This document shows, piece by piece, positions 21,950 through 23,534 of a stretch of DNA of 23,534 bases. The translations under genes were made by a program, and so were the position numbers. The stretch comes from Clostridia bacterium. Its GTDB lineage: Bacteria > Bacillota > Clostridia > Oscillospirales > Acutalibacteraceae. Location: assembly GCA_900767015.1 (NCBI GenBank), contig CAAFXQ010000034.1:1-23534 (forward strand), read 5' to 3'. Within the stretch, counting starts at the first letter, position 1, and every line of letters begins with the position of its first letter. The notes under the pieces were generated by a model. That model was not told where the DNA came from. It made no database searches and worked only from the letters and a program-made list of their open reading frames with translations.

Positions 21950-22246
21950 ATGAACGACTATACAGCTATTATTGAACTTATCATTACTTTGCTTTCCGCT
22001 GTCATGACAGCTTTCATTATTCCCGTATTCAAGCAAAAGCTTTCAGCCGAAAAGGCAGACCGGCTTCGGTTCTGGGTCAAAACAGCCGTGAGTGCGGCCG
22101 AGCAGCTTTACGGCGGCAAAACGGGTGAGCAAAAGAAAAAATACGTCGTAAACTTTCTTTTGTCAAAAGGGATCGTTTTTGACGTTGACGAAGTCAGTGC
22201 ACTGATCGAAAGCGAAGTGTATAAGCTTACCGGGTGTCAGAGCTGA
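21950..22246 (+). CDS. Phage holin, LLH-like family
   Basis: This 98-residue protein starts at the ATG at 21950, after AAAGGAGAACG. Residues about 6-27 form one membrane helix, 'IIELIITLLSAVMTAFIIPVF'. An amphipathic basic segment follows, 'LRFWVKTAVSAAEQLYG' near 43-59, then 'EQKKKYVVNFLLSKGIVFDVDEVSALIESEVYKL'. The 'A..AVSAAEQLYG..tGeqKK.yV..fL...Gi' pattern is that of LLH-family phage holins. It should form membrane lesions that let the leaderless endolysin reach the wall. Last gene of the cassette, followed at once by a strong terminator. Confidence 0.85.
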   Translation: MNDYTAIIELIITLLSAVMTAFIIPVFKQKLSAEKADRLRFWVKTAVSAAEQLYGGKTGEQKKKYVVNFLLSKGIVFDVDEVSALIESEVYKLTGCQS

Positions 22247-22260
22247 AAAACGGTAAAACG

Positions 22261-22291
22261 AAAGGGGCAGTTAACCGGCTGCCCCTTTTTT
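22261..22291. terminator. Terminator at the end of the lysis cassette (bidirectional)
   Basis: AAAGGGGCAG (22261-22270) pairs perfectly with CTGCCCCTTT (22279-22288), followed by TTTCTG (plus strand). The minus side reads TTTCGTTTTACC, so it can also end the SGNH hydrolase unit. Confidence 0.85.
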
Positions 22292-22295
22292 CTGT

Positions 22296-23024
22296 TTATT
22301 TGATTGCTTCCCATACCGTTTCGGCAAACAGCTTTGCGCCCTCTGCCGTCGGGTGAGCGCCGTCGGAGAAAAGGCCGCTTTTTCCGTCAAATTCGGTGTT
22401 CATATCAATCACCGTAAGTCCCTTTTCTTGTGCCAACTGCCTTGCCGCAAGGGTGATTTCGCCGCTGATCAGTCCGGCGTCAAGATCGTACGGGATCTTC
22501 CCCTGCTGATTCGGAAAAACCGGCGGAGGCGTAAGGATATAAACCTCCGGCTTACTGTCAAGCGCTATATAGCTGTCGATAATTGCGCCGTAATCCGCCT
22601 TGAATTTTTCAATTCCTTTCCAGTTATAGGGCTTACTGTCGTTCGAGCCCAACAGCAGAACAACGATGTCCGGCTTGAAGTCGAGACTTTTCTGATACAG
22701 CTTTTCTTTTGTAAAGGGCTTATTTCCGTCGGCCTGAGCCGTGCGGCCGGTATAGCCGAAATTGTTGACGCAGTACTTGTCGCCGAGAAGCTTGCCGAGA
22801 ACAACCGGATAAGCGTTCTCTGTCCAGCCCCTGACCCCGTAGCCGTAAGTGATACTGTCGCCGACACAGGCAACCTTTATCTGTCCGTCCTGCGGCTCGT
22901 TGTACGGGTGGATCTGACGAAAATTTCCGGTGTGGTACATGTATACACCGACTGCGGCGGTCAGCAGACCGAGTACGATAACAACCGAGCCGACAATCAC
23001 TGCCGCCTTTTTACCCTTTGTCAT
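22296..23024 (-). CDS. Membrane-anchored SGNH/GDSL hydrolase
   Basis: This is a 242-residue protein. Residues about 7-29 form an N-terminal hydrophobic anchor, and the SGNH esterase fold follows facing outward. The four blocks are visible: GDSIT with nucleophile Ser57 (block I), the conserved Gly in 'NNFGYTGRT' near 90 (block II), GSND with Asn128 (block III), and 'SDGAHPT' with Asp221 and His224 (block V). SGNH enzymes deacylate carbohydrates or lipids. The coupled sugar symporter suggests a glycan or sugar-ester substrate (inference). The ATG overlaps the symporter stop by 4 bp. Confidence 0.88.
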   Translation of the reverse strand: MTKGKKAAVIVGSVVIVLGLLTAAVGVYMYHTGNFRQIHPYNEPQDGQIKVACVGDSITYGYGVRGWTENAYPVVLGKLLGDKYCVNNFGYTGRTAQADGNKPFTKEKLYQKSLDFKPDIVVLLLGSNDSKPYNWKGIEKFKADYGAIIDSYIALDSKPEVYILTPPPVFPNQQGKIPYDLDAGLISGEITLAARQLAQEKGLTVIDMNTEFDGKSGLFSDGAHPTAEGAKLFAETVWEAIK

Positions 23025-23514
23025 TCCGCTTTTTCTCCGCTTTTTGCTGTCTGCTTGATTTCAAGCGTACAGCCGTAGGGCTTCGAAAGCTTTTCAAAGG
23101 CTTCTTCACGGGTGATCTTGCCGGTGTTGCAGTCAGCCATAATCTGAACATCGGTGTCCTTTAAACGATAGAAGAACCATGTCACAAGGGCAAGGATACA
23201 GCCGATCGCCGGAATCATGATATAAACAAACCAAAGCACGTTCAGAGCATGCGGTGTCTGCGTAACACCGATTTGCTGAAGCTGTTCGAAGTTTTCAACC
23301 TCAACGCTTACCCATTCAGAGGACTTCAGGCCGAGAACGAACATACCGAGCGCACCGGAAACGGCACCGGTAAGCTTTGCCATAAAGGTCTGGATTGAGA
23401 ACGTGATACCCTTGGCATCGATTCCCGTCTTGAACTTTCCGTATTCTGCGCAGTCCGGTGTAAACATGAACATGACAACGCCGATGATGGCAAGCGGAAT
23501 AGAACGAAGGGTTG
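23021..23514 (-). CDS. GPH/MelB-type sugar:cation symporter, C-terminal part (truncated by contig end)
   Basis: Only the last ~164 residues are present; the gene enters from the right edge in frame. The 'CAEYGKFKTGIDAKGITFSIQTFMAKL' segment is typical of the glycoside-pentoside-hexuronide family. Two or more membrane helices follow ('LNVLWFVYIMIPAIGCILALVTWFFY'), and then a cytoplasmic C-terminus with basic and acidic residues. The first ATG within the visible part is internal, not the gene start. Genome-derived sequence stops at 23514 because the remaining bases are adapter. The substrate cannot be told. Translationally coupled to the SGNH hydrolase gene. Confidence 0.82.
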
Positions 23515-23534
23515 AGATCGGAAGAGCGTCGTGT
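23515..23534. other. Illumina TruSeq adapter sequence (artefact)
   Basis: The final 20 bases, AGATCGGAAGAGCGTCGTGT, equal the start of the TruSeq read-2 adapter read-through sequence. They are not genomic and should be trimmed. Confidence 0.97.

Overview
The window reads as part of a draft or metagenome-derived contig from a Gram-positive Clostridia-type bacterium (Bacillota). I would guess a gut Oscillospiraceae/Ruminococcaceae relative. The reasons are a PolC-type replicative polymerase, strong AGGAGG ribosome sites, consensus sigma-A promoters, the Clostridia-like ispG-polC neighbourhood, a DUF1292 protein, a Thr/Ala-rich lipoprotein leader after a lipobox, and an LLH-family holin. Both ends look like assembly ends. 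The left edge runs into the leader of an rRNA operon transcribed leftward from two tandem promoters. The last 20 bases (23515-23534) are an Illumina TruSeq adapter and not genome.

Layout. (1) 1-711: rRNA tandem promoters (minus strand), a terminator hairpin, and a promoter for the next genes. (2) 712-1721: two tandem genes for small membrane-anchored Ig-like proteins. (3) 1793-7793, minus strand: a purine salvage and uptake block, read as xpt (xanthine phosphoribosyltransferase), a BMP-type substrate-binding lipoprotein, a terminator and two LacI-type operators, then a two-domain ATPase and two permeases of the NupOPQ type. A tandem pair of ~72-nt GC-rich repeats forms the 3' untranslated region. 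(4) 7869-15752, minus strand: a tightly spaced run, read as ydcF-like, secB-like, DUF1292, ispG, polC, trmN6 and a LysR regulator. The PolC lacks the usual inserted proofreading exonuclease. (5) 15891-17723, plus strand: glmS, divergent from that operon. (6) 17777-18241, minus strand: a third Ig-like membrane protein.

(7) 18351-22291, plus strand, is the most interesting part: an orphan phage-derived cassette with no head, portal, terminase or integrase genes. It opens with a near-consensus LexA (SOS) box, a perfect sigma-A promoter and a leader terminator. It then encodes a collagen-like/leucine-rich tail-fibre protein, a small protein, a type I toxin-antitoxin unit with a 27-residue holin-like toxin and a convergent antisense RNA, an M23 endolysin, a membrane/coiled-coil protein and an LLH holin. 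The promoters and 5' leaders of toxin and antitoxin are inverted duplicates of each other. (8) 22296-23514, minus strand: a membrane-anchored SGNH hydrolase downstream of the 3' part of a GPH/MelB-type sugar symporter.

How the genes may work together (inference): DNA damage would relieve LexA and start the fibre/lysis cassette. Two terminators placed just ahead of ribosome sites, plus the toxin RNA unit, would add further brakes before endolysin and holin are made. The rest of the window is housekeeping: nucleoside import and purine salvage, isoprenoid precursor synthesis, replication, tRNA modification and amino-sugar synthesis.
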